Source of the DNA: Dactylosporangium sp. AC04546
Lineage (GTDB): Bacteria; Actinomycetota; Actinomycetes; Mycobacteriales; Micromonosporaceae
DNA length: 64,000 nt
Direction: 5' to 3'
NCBI RefSeq assembly: GCF_022095675.1
Contig: NZ_JAHYSG010000053.1
Location: forward strand, 17,503 to 81,502
A model generated the notes under the pieces. That model saw nothing but the letters and a program-made list of their open reading frames with translations. It had not been told where the DNA came from and searched no databases. Positions within the stretch are counted from its first letter, which is position 1. Every line of letters begins with the position of its first letter. A program made the position numbers and the translations under genes. Below are positions 16,625 to 23,048 of the stretch, piece after piece.

Positions 16625-18322
16625 ATGCGCTTCCGGCGATTTGTGGCGTTTTCCGCGGCCCTGGTCACCGTCCTGGCGGGCTGGCCCGCGCCGGCCTCGG
16701 CCGACCCGGTGCCGAACATGACGCTCGAGGAGAAGGTCGGGCAGCTGTTCGTGACCTACGTCTACGGCGCGAGTGCCAGCAGTACCGAGGCCGCCGACGT
16801 CGCGGCGAACCAGGCCGCGTTCGGCGTGAGCACCGGCGCGGAGGCCGTCGCCCGCTACCACCTCGGCGGCGTGATCTACTTCAGCTGGAGCCGCAACCTG
16901 GGCACGCCGGCCCAGATCGCCGAGCTGTCCAACGGCTTGCAGGGTGCCGCTTCGGTACCGCTGCTGATCAGCACCGACCAGGAGGGCGGGGTCGTCAACC
17001 GGATCGGTGCCCCGCTCGCGGTCTCCCCCGGCAACATGGCGGTCGGCGCCACCTTCGACCCGCTCACGGCGACGAGGGTCGCCCGGGTCAGCGGCACCGA
17101 GCTGCGCGCGCTCGGCATCAACATGGTCGACGCCCCGGTCGTCGACGTGAACACCAACCCGCGCAACACGGCCGACGGCCCGCGGGCGTTCGGCGACCGC
17201 ACCGCCCACGTCGCGCTGTTCGGCGCGGCCGCCGCCGCCGGCTACCGGCTGGCCGGGATCGGCGCCCAGGCCAAGCACTTCCCCGGCCTCGGCGACACGA
17301 CGGTGAACACCGACAACGGCGTCGCCGTCACCAACGAGTCCCGCGCCGAGATCCTGGCCACCCACGTCCCGCCGTTCCAGGCCGCCATCGCCGCGGGCGT
17401 GCCGAGCATCATGACGGCCCACATCGTGGCGCCGTCGCTCGACCCGTCCGGCCGCCCGGCCAGCCTGTCGAAGCCGATCGTCACCGGCCTGCTGCGCGAC
17501 CGCCTGCACTTCGACGGCGTGGTCATCACCGACGCCCTGGACGCGGCCGCCCTGGCCGGCCTGACCACCGAGCAGATCGTGCTCCAGGCCCTCGACGCGG
17601 GCGTCGACCAGCTCCTCATGCCCCGCAACCTGCCGGCCGCCTACCAGGCCGTGCTCGACGCGGTCCGCAACGGCACCCTGTCCGAGGCCCGGATCGACCG
17701 CTCGGTCCGCCGCATCCTGCGGATGAAGCGCGACCTGGACCTGTGGCAGCATCGGTACGTCCCGGCGCCCGTGGTCGGCACGCCCTCCGCACTCTCGACG
17801 ATGGCGGACGCCGCGGCCGGCTCGATCACGGCCCTGCGCACCGGCGCCCCGCTCCCCCTGCGCTCCGGCACGGTCCTGGTCACCGGCTGGGGCGTTTCGA
17901 CGACGCAGACCCTCACGACGGCCCTGACGGCCCGCGGCCTGGCGGCGACCCGCCTCTACACGGGCTCCCCGTCGGACGCGCTGATCGCCCAGGCGGTGGC
18001 CGCCGCCTCGACGGCCGACGCGACGGTGGTGACGACGTACAACGCCTGGTCGGACCCGACCCAGCAGCGCCTGGTGGCGGCCCTGCTGGCCACGGGCCGG
18101 CCAGTGGTGGTGGCGTCGGTCGGCGGCCCGTACGACATCGCCTACTTCCCGGCGGCCCCGGTCTACCTGGCGGCCTACGGCTACCAGCCCCCGTCGCTGA
18201 ACGCACTGGCCGACGTCCTCACGGGCGCGGCCCCGGCAAAGGGCCGCCTCCCGGTGACGATCCGCACCCAGGACGGCGCCACGGTCCTCTTCCCGTTCGG
18301 CAGTTCCGTCCACAGTGGATGA
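16625..18322 (+). CDS. Secreted glycoside hydrolase family 3 (NagZ-like)
   Basis: 565 residues. ATG 16625 has a GGAGGGTGG site, and residues 1-26 are a Sec signal peptide ending ASA. The catalytic domain carries STDQEGGVVNRI (Asp118), KHFPGLGDT (Lys217) and VITDALDAAAL with the nucleophile Asp303. Family 3 beta-N-acetylhexosaminidases remove GlcNAc or glucose from cell-wall or other glycans. The acid/base triplet DSH that NagZ enzymes carry after KHFPG reads TDNG here, so its general acid must come from elsewhere. The C-terminal ~170 residues form a second alpha/beta domain. A longer frame from 16439 lacks a signal and is rejected. Confidence 0.88.
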   Translation: MRFRRFVAFSAALVTVLAGWPAPASADPVPNMTLEEKVGQLFVTYVYGASASSTEAADVAANQAAFGVSTGAEAVARYHLGGVIYFSWSRNLGTPAQIAELSNGLQGAASVPLLISTDQEGGVVNRIGAPLAVSPGNMAVGATFDPLTATRVARVSGTELRALGINMVDAPVVDVNTNPRNTADGPRAFGDRTAHVALFGAAAAAGYRLAGIGAQAKHFPGLGDTTVNTDNGVAVTNESRAEILATHVPPFQAAIAAGVPSIMTAHIVAPSLDPSGRPASLSKPIVTGLLRDRLHFDGVVITDALDAAALAGLTTEQIVLQALDAGVDQLLMPRNLPAAYQAVLDAVRNGTLSEARIDRSVRRILRMKRDLDLWQHRYVPAPVVGTPSALSTMADAAAGSITALRTGAPLPLRSGTVLVTGWGVSTTQTLTTALTARGLAATRLYTGSPSDALIAQAVAAASTADATVVTTYNAWSDPTQQRLVAALLATGRPVVVASVGGPYDIAYFPAAPVYLAAYGYQPPSLNALADVLTGAAPAKGRLPVTIRTQDGATVLFPFGSSVHSG

Positions 18323-18336
18323 CAGCGGTTCACAAG

Positions 18337-18410
18337 GGTGATCACCGGGAGTCGAACCCGAACCTCCAGAGCCACAATCTGGCGTGCACAACCCGTACAC
18401 CATGAACACC
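18337..18410 (-). tRNA. tRNA-His(GTG)
   Basis: Folds with an extra G at -1 opposite C73, the histidine identity element. Acceptor pairs include one T-T mismatch. Anticodon stem CCAGA/TCTGG, loop TTGTGGC, T-loop TTCGACT. It is the last gene of the array in the direction of transcription and ends 15 bases from the GH3 stop. Confidence 0.9.
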
Positions 18411-18469
18411 ACGGTCGGCTCCACCGGCATCGCGGGTGATCGCGAAGACTTGTGACCATCGACCACCTC

Positions 18470-18517
18470 GATCGCGAAGAGTTCTGGCACCGTAGGCGAC
18501 CAGAACTCTTCGGGATC
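18470..18517. repeat. 18-bp inverted repeat between two array tRNAs
   Basis: Arms 18470-18487 and 18500-18517 pair over 18 bp with one mismatch around a 12-nt loop, in the 171-bp gap between tRNA-Lys and tRNA-His. The 10-mer gatcgcgaag is repeated at 18438-18447, 18470-18479, inverted at 18571-18580 and again at 43953-43962. No tRNA or credible gene fits the gap; it may be a REP-like element or an RNA-processing structure. Confidence 0.7.
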
Positions 18518-18581
18518 ATGAGCGCGGACCTGGTGGCGCAGCGGCCAGACCGGCCGCCGGTGCAACAATGCTTCGCGATCG

Positions 18582-18652
18582 TGCGCCGCGCCAGGATCGA
18601 ACTGGCGTCCCCGGTTTAAGAGACCGGTGCTAACCCACTCAGCTAGCGGCGC
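18582..18652 (-). tRNA. tRNA-Lys(CTT)
   Basis: Seven perfect acceptor pairs (GCGCCGC/GCGGCGC), anticodon stem CCGGT/ACCGG, loop CTCTTAA with T33, T-loop TTCGATC, A73. Short four-base variable region. Part of the minus-strand array. Confidence 0.92.
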
Positions 18653-18666
18653 ATGGATGTTGCTCG

Positions 18667-18742
18667 TCGGGCTGGCCGGATTCGAACCGGCGGCCTCCGC
18701 CTCCCGAAGACGGCGCGCTGAACCAAGCTGCGCTACAACCCG
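18667..18742 (-). tRNA. tRNA-Pro(CGG)
   Basis: Acceptor CGGGTTG/CAGCCCG, D-stem GCGC/GCGC, anticodon stem CCGTC/GGCGG, loop TTCGGGA with T33, T-loop TTCGAAT, A73. Second proline gene of the array. Confidence 0.92.
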
Positions 18743-18748
18743 AATGCG

Positions 18749-18821
18749 TACCCCTGGCGAGAGTCGAACTCGCATACCCACAGTTTCGTAAACTGCTGCT
18801 CATCCGTTGAGCTACAGGGGC
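18749..18821 (-). tRNA. tRNA-Arg(ACG)
   Basis: Acceptor GCCCCTG/CAGGGGT, D-arm GCTC...GAGC, anticodon stem GCAGT/ACTGT, loop TTACGAA, T-loop TTCGACT, A73. Canonical in all main features. Confidence 0.93.
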
Positions 18822-18832
18822 GTTGTGCTGCG

Positions 18833-18905
18833 TACCCGACCAGGGATTCGAACCCTGAACCTCCGCGATCTGAGCGCGGCGCCTCTTCCGTTGGGCCAGA
18901 CGGGC
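18833..18905 (-). tRNA. tRNA with CAG (Leu) anticodon but no long variable arm
   Basis: Acceptor GCCCGTC/GTCGGGT, anticodon stem CCGCG/CGCGG, loop CTCAGAT with T33 and anticodon CAG, T-loop TTCGAAT, A73. Leucine tRNAs normally carry a long variable arm; this one has only five bases (AGGTT), a class I body. It may be charged with another amino acid or not at all. Confidence 0.85.
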
Positions 18906-18910
18906 TTGGA

Positions 18911-18979
18911 TGGACAACCTCGGTATCGAACCGAGCGGGCGCTGTTTGCAAGACAGCACTGCGCACCTGCGCGTCGCCC
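18911..18979 (-). tRNA. tRNA-Ala(TGC), short D-arm
   Basis: Acceptor GGGCGAC/GTTGTCC holds the alanine determinant G3:T70, with A73. Anticodon stem GCTGT/ACAGC, loop CTTGCAA. Only 15 bases lie between acceptor and anticodon stems, giving a D-loop of about four bases without the usual GG, so tertiary folding must be altered. Confidence 0.82.
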
Positions 18980-18983
18980 ACAG

Positions 18984-19055
18984 AGCCGGCGGGGAGGCTT
19001 GAACTCCCTCCTCGCGATTACGAGTCGCGTGCACCACCTGTCGTGCTGCACCGGC
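18984..19055 (-). tRNA. tRNA-Thr(CGT)
   Basis: Acceptor GCCGGTG/CGCCGGC, anticodon stem CGCGA/TCGCG, loop CTCGTAA with T33, T-loop TTCAAGC, T73. T-loop lacks the usual A58-type TTCGA pattern but is otherwise regular. Confidence 0.9.
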
Positions 19056-19069
19056 GTGGTTTCCTGACG

Positions 19070-19144
19070 AGCCGAGACCGAGATTCGAACTCGGGACCTT
19101 CCGCGTACCGGGCGGACGCTCTGACCTGACTGAGCTACATCGGC
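19070..19144 (-). tRNA. tRNA-Thr(GGT) with C33
   Basis: Acceptor GCCGATG/TCTCGGC with one T-C mismatch, D-arm GCTC...GAGC, anticodon stem TCCGC/GCGGA. The loop reads CCGGTAC, so the position before the anticodon is C instead of the near-universal T33. T-loop TTCGAAT, T73. Confidence 0.83.
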
Positions 19145-19151
19145 AATCCTG

Positions 19152-19222
19152 CTGGGAGCGGAGGACTCGAACCTCCACGGCCGGAACCAAAGTCCGGTGG
19201 CCTGCCGTTAGCCGAGCTCCCA
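19152..19222 (-). tRNA. tRNA-Gln(TTG)
   Basis: Acceptor TGGGAGC/GCTCCCA, the weak first pair typical of glutamine tRNAs, with G73. Anticodon stem CCGGA/TCCGG, loop CTTTGGT with T33, T-stem GGAGG/CCTCC. Confidence 0.92.
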
Positions 19223-19237
19223 ATCTCGGCACAACCG

Positions 19238-19311
19238 TGCCCCGCGCCCGGATCGAACGGGCAACCTCCGGTGCTTCACGCCGGTGCTTCTGCCTTCTGA
19301 GCTTGCCGGGC
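19238..19311 (-). tRNA. tRNA-Phe(GAA)
   Basis: Acceptor GCCCGGC/GCGGGGC with one G-G mismatch, anticodon stem CCGGC/ACCGG closed by a C-A mismatch, loop GTGAAGC with T33, T-loop TTCGATC, A73. The weakened stem tip is unusual. Confidence 0.82.
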
Positions 19312-19322
19312 AAGGAACAACG

Positions 19323-19394
19323 TGGAGTCGCGGGGAATTGAACCCCGGCCTTCGGTCTGCCGAGCCGATGCTCTACCAACTGAGCTACAACCCC
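19323..19394 (-). tRNA. tRNA-Ala(GGC) with C33
   Basis: Acceptor GGGGTTG/CGACTCC has the alanine signal G3:T70 and A73. D-arm GCTCAGTTGGTAGAGC is canonical. Anticodon stem TCGGC/ACCGA ends in a C-A mismatch and the loop TCGGCAG has C33. Alternative reading as Pro(CGG) in a nine-base loop is contradicted by the alanine acceptor signal. Confidence 0.82.
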
Positions 19395-19427
19395 ATGGTC
19401 CCGCGCCTGCGACGCGGGATGACACAG

Positions 19428-19500
19428 TCGGGAACCGGGGAGTCGAACCCCGCACTTCCTGGTCCCAGGCCAGGTCCGGTCACCGAGCCGGTCGTTCCCG
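19428..19500 (-). tRNA. tRNA-Pro(TGG) with C33
   Basis: First gene of the array. Acceptor CGGGAAC/GTTCCCG, anticodon stem CCTGG/CCAGG, loop CCTGGGA, T-loop TTCGACT, A73. Base 33 is C, base 8 is G and the D-stem is CCGG/CCGG, all non-canonical. Confidence 0.83.
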
Positions 19501-19582
19501 ATACAACCGCTGCATCCACTGTGGACTTGTCAACGAACGGAGGCGTGCTTGTCTGCGGGACCGGCGCATCGCCGTCCCTGTG

Positions 19583-19625
19583 CGGAAAAAGAAGAACCGC
19601 CCGGTCCCTGTCGGGAGCGGGCGGT
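19583..19625 (-). terminator. Intrinsic terminator after the 38-codon ORF
   Basis: On the minus strand the arms at 19618-19625 and 19596-19603 (8 bp, extended by a TCCC/GGGA inner stem) are followed directly by TTCTTCTTTTT. A stem plus T-tract is rare in this genome and marks a true Rho-independent terminator. It separates the small ORF from the tRNA array 83 bases downstream. Confidence 0.82.
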
Positions 19626-19644
19626 CGAAGGATGCGCGTGACGC

Positions 19645-19761
19645 TTATCCTCGACGCCGTCCCAGGGCGAGATGCTTCGGTCGGAAGGCCGCGGCGGCCG
19701 TGGGCAGCGCGGCACCGAACGCCGGCAGCTGCCGGGGTTGGGTGGCGGTCCACGTCGTCAT
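19645..19761 (-). CDS. Small ORF (38 codons) upstream of the tRNA array
   Basis: Begins at ATG 19761 with a GAAGGAG site 7 bases upstream, lies about 37 bases after a good promoter and ends just before an intrinsic terminator, so it forms a complete small transcription unit. The product (MTTWTATQPRQLPAFGAALP..., ending in RRRG) is basic with an Ala/Pro-rich middle and no signal peptide or known motif. It could be a leader peptide or a small functional protein. No homologue is recognised from memory. Confidence 0.62.
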   Translation of the reverse strand: MTTWTATQPRQLPAFGAALPTAAAAFRPKHLALGRRRG

Positions 19762-19804
19762 CGGTCTGCTCCTTCGAAGCTTGGGCTCTCGCTGTACATC
19801 AACC

Positions 19805-19833
19805 AAGGTACGCGCCGGATCCAAAGCAGGCAA
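19805..19833 (-). promoter_or_regulatory. Promoter for the 38-codon ORF
   Basis: Minus-strand TTGCCT (19833-19828), 17-bp spacer, TACCTT (19810-19805). The predicted start site is near 19798. The rest of the ~290 bp between this ORF and the sugar dehydrogenase gene shows no other gene I can support. Confidence 0.6.
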
Positions 19834-20051
19834 CGCTTTTTCGTGCCACCGACCGATTCCTGACCGGCGGCGGGCTGCGTGTTCGCTGAACTCGATGACC
19901 TGCCGCGTAGGGCTCATGCGAACAGCCGCACCAGCCGGGGGCAGCGCCGACTGACCTCGGGCTCTTCCCCCACACGGCGTCAGTCGAGGTCGGCACGCCC
20001 GCAGCGTAGACCGCGACTGATCGGGCCGGGCGGCGTGACATGCTTGGGGGC

Positions 20052-21098
20052 ATGCGACGGTGGTGGATCGTCAGCGGGGTCGTGGTCGTCGTGCTTGCCG
20101 GGGTCGGGGCCGTTGCCTGGTGGCGGGGGTGGTTCGCCGACCCCACCGTTGAGGATGCCCCGACCGTAGCGGCTGACGTCGAGGTCGTCGCCCGCCATCT
20201 TGAAGCGCCGTGGGGGCTTGCGTTTCTGGCCGACGGGTCGGCGCTCGTCACCGAGCGCGACAGTGCCCGCATCCTCAAGGTCACCGCGAGCGGGGCGGTG
20301 ACCGAGGTGCAGAAGATCGCCGAGGCCCGGCCGCGCGGTGAGGGCGGGCTGCTCGGCATCGCGGTGCGTGACGACTGGGTGTACGTCTACTACACCGCCG
20401 AGGACGACAACCGGGTCGCCCGGATGCGCCTGGGCGAGCCACCGCAGCCCATTCTCACCGGCATCCCGAAGGCCGGCAACCACAACGGCGGGCGGATCGC
20501 GTTCGGGCCCGACGGGATGCTGTACATCGGGACGGGCGACGCCGCCCAGTCCAGCCGCTCGCAGGACCGGGCCAACCTCGGCGGCAAGATCCTGCGGGTC
20601 ACGCCCGAGGGGCGGCCCGCGCCGGGCAGCCCGTTCGGCGACAGTCCGGTGTGGACACTCGGCCACCGTAACGTGCAGGGACTGGCCTGGGACGCCGACG
20701 GGCGGATGTTCGCGACCGAGTTCGGGCAGAACCGCTACGACGAGCTCAACCGGATCGAGCCGGGCCGCAACTACGGCTGGCCCGAGGTCGAGGGTAAGGG
20801 CGGCGACAGCCGGTACGCCGACCCTGTCGCCACGTTCGCCACCGACGACGCGTCGCCGAGCGGCCTGGCCATCGCCGGCGGCCGGGCCTACGTGGCGTGC
20901 CTGCGCGGCCAGAAGGTGTACCGCCTGGGCCTCGACGGCGGCGACCCGCAGGCCCTGCTGGCCGGCCGGTACGGGCGGATCCGGCACGTCGCGGCCGCCC
21001 CCGACGGCTCGCTGTGGGTGCTGACGTCGAACCGCGACGGCCGGGGCCAGCCGGAGGACGACGACGACCGCATCCTCCGGCTCCGGCCACCGGCTTAG
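20052..21098 (+). CDS. PQQ-dependent sugar dehydrogenase-like protein, membrane anchored
   Basis: 348 residues from ATG 20052, which has a TTGGGGG site; ATG 20040 has none. A single N-terminal transmembrane segment (WWIVSGVVVVVLAGVGAVAW) anchors a six-bladed beta-propeller with the glucose/sorbosone dehydrogenase motifs EAPWGLAFLADG, GEGGLLGIAV, GNHNGGRIAFGPDG, GTGDA and LGHRNVQGLAWD. Family members oxidise aldoses using PQQ in the periplasm or outside the membrane, but many actinobacterial copies have no proven cofactor. No PQQ biosynthesis gene is in the window. Confidence 0.85.
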   Translation: MRRWWIVSGVVVVVLAGVGAVAWWRGWFADPTVEDAPTVAADVEVVARHLEAPWGLAFLADGSALVTERDSARILKVTASGAVTEVQKIAEARPRGEGGLLGIAVRDDWVYVYYTAEDDNRVARMRLGEPPQPILTGIPKAGNHNGGRIAFGPDGMLYIGTGDAAQSSRSQDRANLGGKILRVTPEGRPAPGSPFGDSPVWTLGHRNVQGLAWDADGRMFATEFGQNRYDELNRIEPGRNYGWPEVEGKGGDSRYADPVATFATDDASPSGLAIAGGRAYVACLRGQKVYRLGLDGGDPQALLAGRYGRIRHVAAAPDGSLWVLTSNRDGRGQPEDDDDRILRLRPPA

Positions 21099-21101
21099 GC
21101 C

Positions 21102-21236
21102 GGCAGCGGCAGGTGCCGGGTCGGTGGTGGGCTCACCGTCGGCGGTGGCAGCATCGCCCTTGGGCAGCGGCTGGCCGTTGTTGCGGTACTGCGCGATCCG
21201 GCCGACGGCGATCCCGGCGTGGCCAAGTCGCCGCCG
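21102..21236 (-). pseudogene. Fragment of an Ldh-family (malate/ureidoglycolate) dehydrogenase
   Basis: In the 151-bp gap between the sugar dehydrogenase and the ABC gene, the minus strand reads RIAQYRNNGQPLPKGDAATA followed by DGEPTTDPA. This matches the conserved 'G.P(I/L)P.GWA.D.DG.PTTDP' segment of type-2 malate/L-lactate dehydrogenases, with WA(L/I)D altered to DAATA. Nothing upstream or downstream continues the family, so it is a short relic. Confidence 0.55.
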
Positions 21237-21249
21237 ACCAGATGGGAGC

Positions 21250-22983
21250 CTAGGCGCCTCGGGTCTTCCAGGCCTCCCAGAGGCGGGCGTAGGCGCCGCC
21301 CGCGGCGACCAGCTCGGCATGGTTGCCCTCCTCCACCACCTTGCCGCCGTCGAGCACCACGATCCGGTCCGCCGCCGCGGCCTGCGTGAGCCGGTGCGCG
21401 ACGACGAGCGTCGTGCGGCCCTCCGTCGCGGCCAACGCGGAGCGCTCCAGGTCCCGCGCGCCCAGGCTGCCGGCCTCGGCGGTCGCCTCGTCGAGGATCG
21501 CGATCGGCGGGTCGGCCAGCACCACCCGGGCCAGGGCGAGCTGCTGGGCCTGCGCGGCCGTCAACGCGTGGCCGCCCTCCCCCACCACGGTCGCCAGCCC
21601 GTCCGGCAGCGCCCGCGCCCAGTCGAGCGCGCCGACCGTCGCCAGGGCCGCCTCCGCCTCCGCGTCGGTCGCCTCCGGCCGGGCCAGCCGCAGGTCCTCG
21701 ACCAGCGGCCCGGCGAACACGTGCGTCTCCTGGGTGACGATCGCCGTGCAAGCCCGCAGGCCGTCGGGGTCGCGGGCCACGCCGCCGACGCTCACCGTGC
21801 CCGCGCGGGGCCGCAGCAGGCCGGCGGCCAGCGCGGCGAGGGTCGTCTTGCCGGCGCCGGTCGACCCGACCAGCGCCACGCGTGTGCCCGGCCCGACCCG
21901 GACCGTCACGCCGTGCAGCACGTCGTCGCCGTCGTCGTAACCGAACCGCACACCGTCGAGGACCAGTTCCGGTGCATCCGGTGCGATGGTCACGCCCTCG
22001 CCGGTCTCCTGCGGGATCGTCACCACACCCACCAGCCGGGCCAGCGCCGCGCCGCCCGCCTGGATCTCGGCGAAACTGAACAGCAGCCCGCCGATCGGGT
22101 TGAACAGCCGGTGGAACAGCACCGCGGCCGCCGCTGTCTGCCCCACCGTGACCTGGCCGGCCCGCACCAGGAACCAGCCCACGACCACGATCGAGGCCAC
22201 GCCCACGAACTCGGCCCGGTTGACCCGGGCGACCAGCCGCGTGAACAGCCGGAACACACCCACGGCGAGGTCCCGGGCGCGGGCCGACGCCGCGTCGATG
22301 CCGCGCAGGTGGCGCTCCTCCAGGCGGTACGCGTGCACCGTCGGCCGCCCGAGCATGCTCTCCACCAGCAGGCGCGAACGGTCGGCGATCGCCTCCCGCT
22401 CGGCCGCGTACACCGGGGCCGAGCGCGGCAGGTACCAGCGCAGGCCGAGCGCGTACATCGGCAGGGCCACCGCGCCGGCCAGGCCCAGGCGCCAGTCGAT
22501 GCCGGTCATCGCGGCCAGGCTCAGCACTGCCAGCAGTACCGATGAGATCATCGTCGGCAGGATCTCGGACACGACCCGGCCGACCGCCGCGACGTCCGGA
22601 CCGACCCGCGACAGCAGGTCGCCGCGGCCCGCGCGGTCCAGGGTCGCGGCCGGCAGCCGCAGCGCCCGCTCCACCGTCGCCTCCCGCAGCGCGGCCAGGA
22701 TGTGGCCGCCGGCCCGGGCCACCAGGTACGCCGCGAGACCGGTCGTCGCCCCCGCCACCAGCGCGGCGACGCCGATCACGGCCCCGATCCCGGCGATCGT
22801 CCCGGCCGGCGCGCCGGCGCGGACCCGGTCGACGAGCTCGCCGAGCGCGCTCACCGGCACGACCGACGCGGCCGCGCCCAGCAGGCCGACCCCGACGGTC
22901 AGGCCGACCTCGAGCCGGCGCCGGCCCAGCTCGCGGCGCAGCCAGCGCCAGGCCTCGCGCCCGGTCGCGACGGGAAGCGTCAT
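21250..22983 (-). CDS. ABC exporter-type half transporter (permease-ATPase), second of pair
   Basis: 577 residues: six transmembrane helices in residues ~25-310 and an ATPase domain with Walker A VALVGSTGAGKTT and Walker B PPIAILDEATAEAGS with catalytic Glu. The signature motif, normally LSGGQ, reads LTAAQAQQLALARV. With its partner, which has a good LSGGQ but a broken Walker A, this makes a heterodimer with one competent ATP site, as in IrtAB/YbtPQ and other type IV exporters. It shares a 4-base overlap with a 22-codon micro-ORF. The likely role, given the iron box, is siderophore or iron-complex transport. Confidence 0.85.
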   Translation of the reverse strand: MTLPVATGREAWRWLRRELGRRRLEVGLTVGVGLLGAAASVVPVSALGELVDRVRAGAPAGTIAGIGAVIGVAALVAGATTGLAAYLVARAGGHILAALREATVERALRLPAATLDRAGRGDLLSRVGPDVAAVGRVVSEILPTMISSVLLAVLSLAAMTGIDWRLGLAGAVALPMYALGLRWYLPRSAPVYAAEREAIADRSRLLVESMLGRPTVHAYRLEERHLRGIDAASARARDLAVGVFRLFTRLVARVNRAEFVGVASIVVVGWFLVRAGQVTVGQTAAAAVLFHRLFNPIGGLLFSFAEIQAGGAALARLVGVVTIPQETGEGVTIAPDAPELVLDGVRFGYDDGDDVLHGVTVRVGPGTRVALVGSTGAGKTTLAALAAGLLRPRAGTVSVGGVARDPDGLRACTAIVTQETHVFAGPLVEDLRLARPEATDAEAEAALATVGALDWARALPDGLATVVGEGGHALTAAQAQQLALARVVLADPPIAILDEATAEAGSLGARDLERSALAATEGRTTLVVAHRLTQAAAADRIVVLDGGKVVEEGNHAELVAAGGAYARLWEAWKTRGA

Positions 22984-23048
22984 CGCAGCACCGCCGCGCG
23001 GCTGACGTCGGCAAGCGTCATCGCGTGGGTGACTTCGGGACGCGTCAT
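22980..23048 (-). CDS. 22-codon micro-ORF bridging the two ABC genes
   Basis: Reads MTRPEVTHAMTLADVSRAAV plus LR and stop. Its ATG overlaps the upstream ABC stop (ATGA) and its own TGA overlaps the ATG of the next gene. Its last residues RAAVLR duplicate the C-terminus of the upstream ABC protein, and its internal MTL matches the start of the downstream one. The DNA repeat (about 25 bp near 22978 and 23043) shows it arose by tandem duplication of the gene junction. It may only carry ribosomes across; a function for the peptide is unlikely. Confidence 0.55.
   Translation of the reverse strand: MTRPEVTHAMTLADVSRAAVLR

Noticed and set aside
16025..18781. Long minus-strand frame spanning the GH3 gene and the start of the tRNA array
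   Set aside because: It runs through tRNA genes and opposite a strongly supported secreted enzyme.
18639..19379. Protein-coding frames across the tRNA array
   Set aside because: The cloverleaf structures explain the sequence; the frames are by-products of GC-rich tRNA genes.
19401..19417. Short dyad between two tRNAs as a terminator
   Set aside because: A 5-6 bp stem in a tRNA spacer is too weak and common in this GC content.
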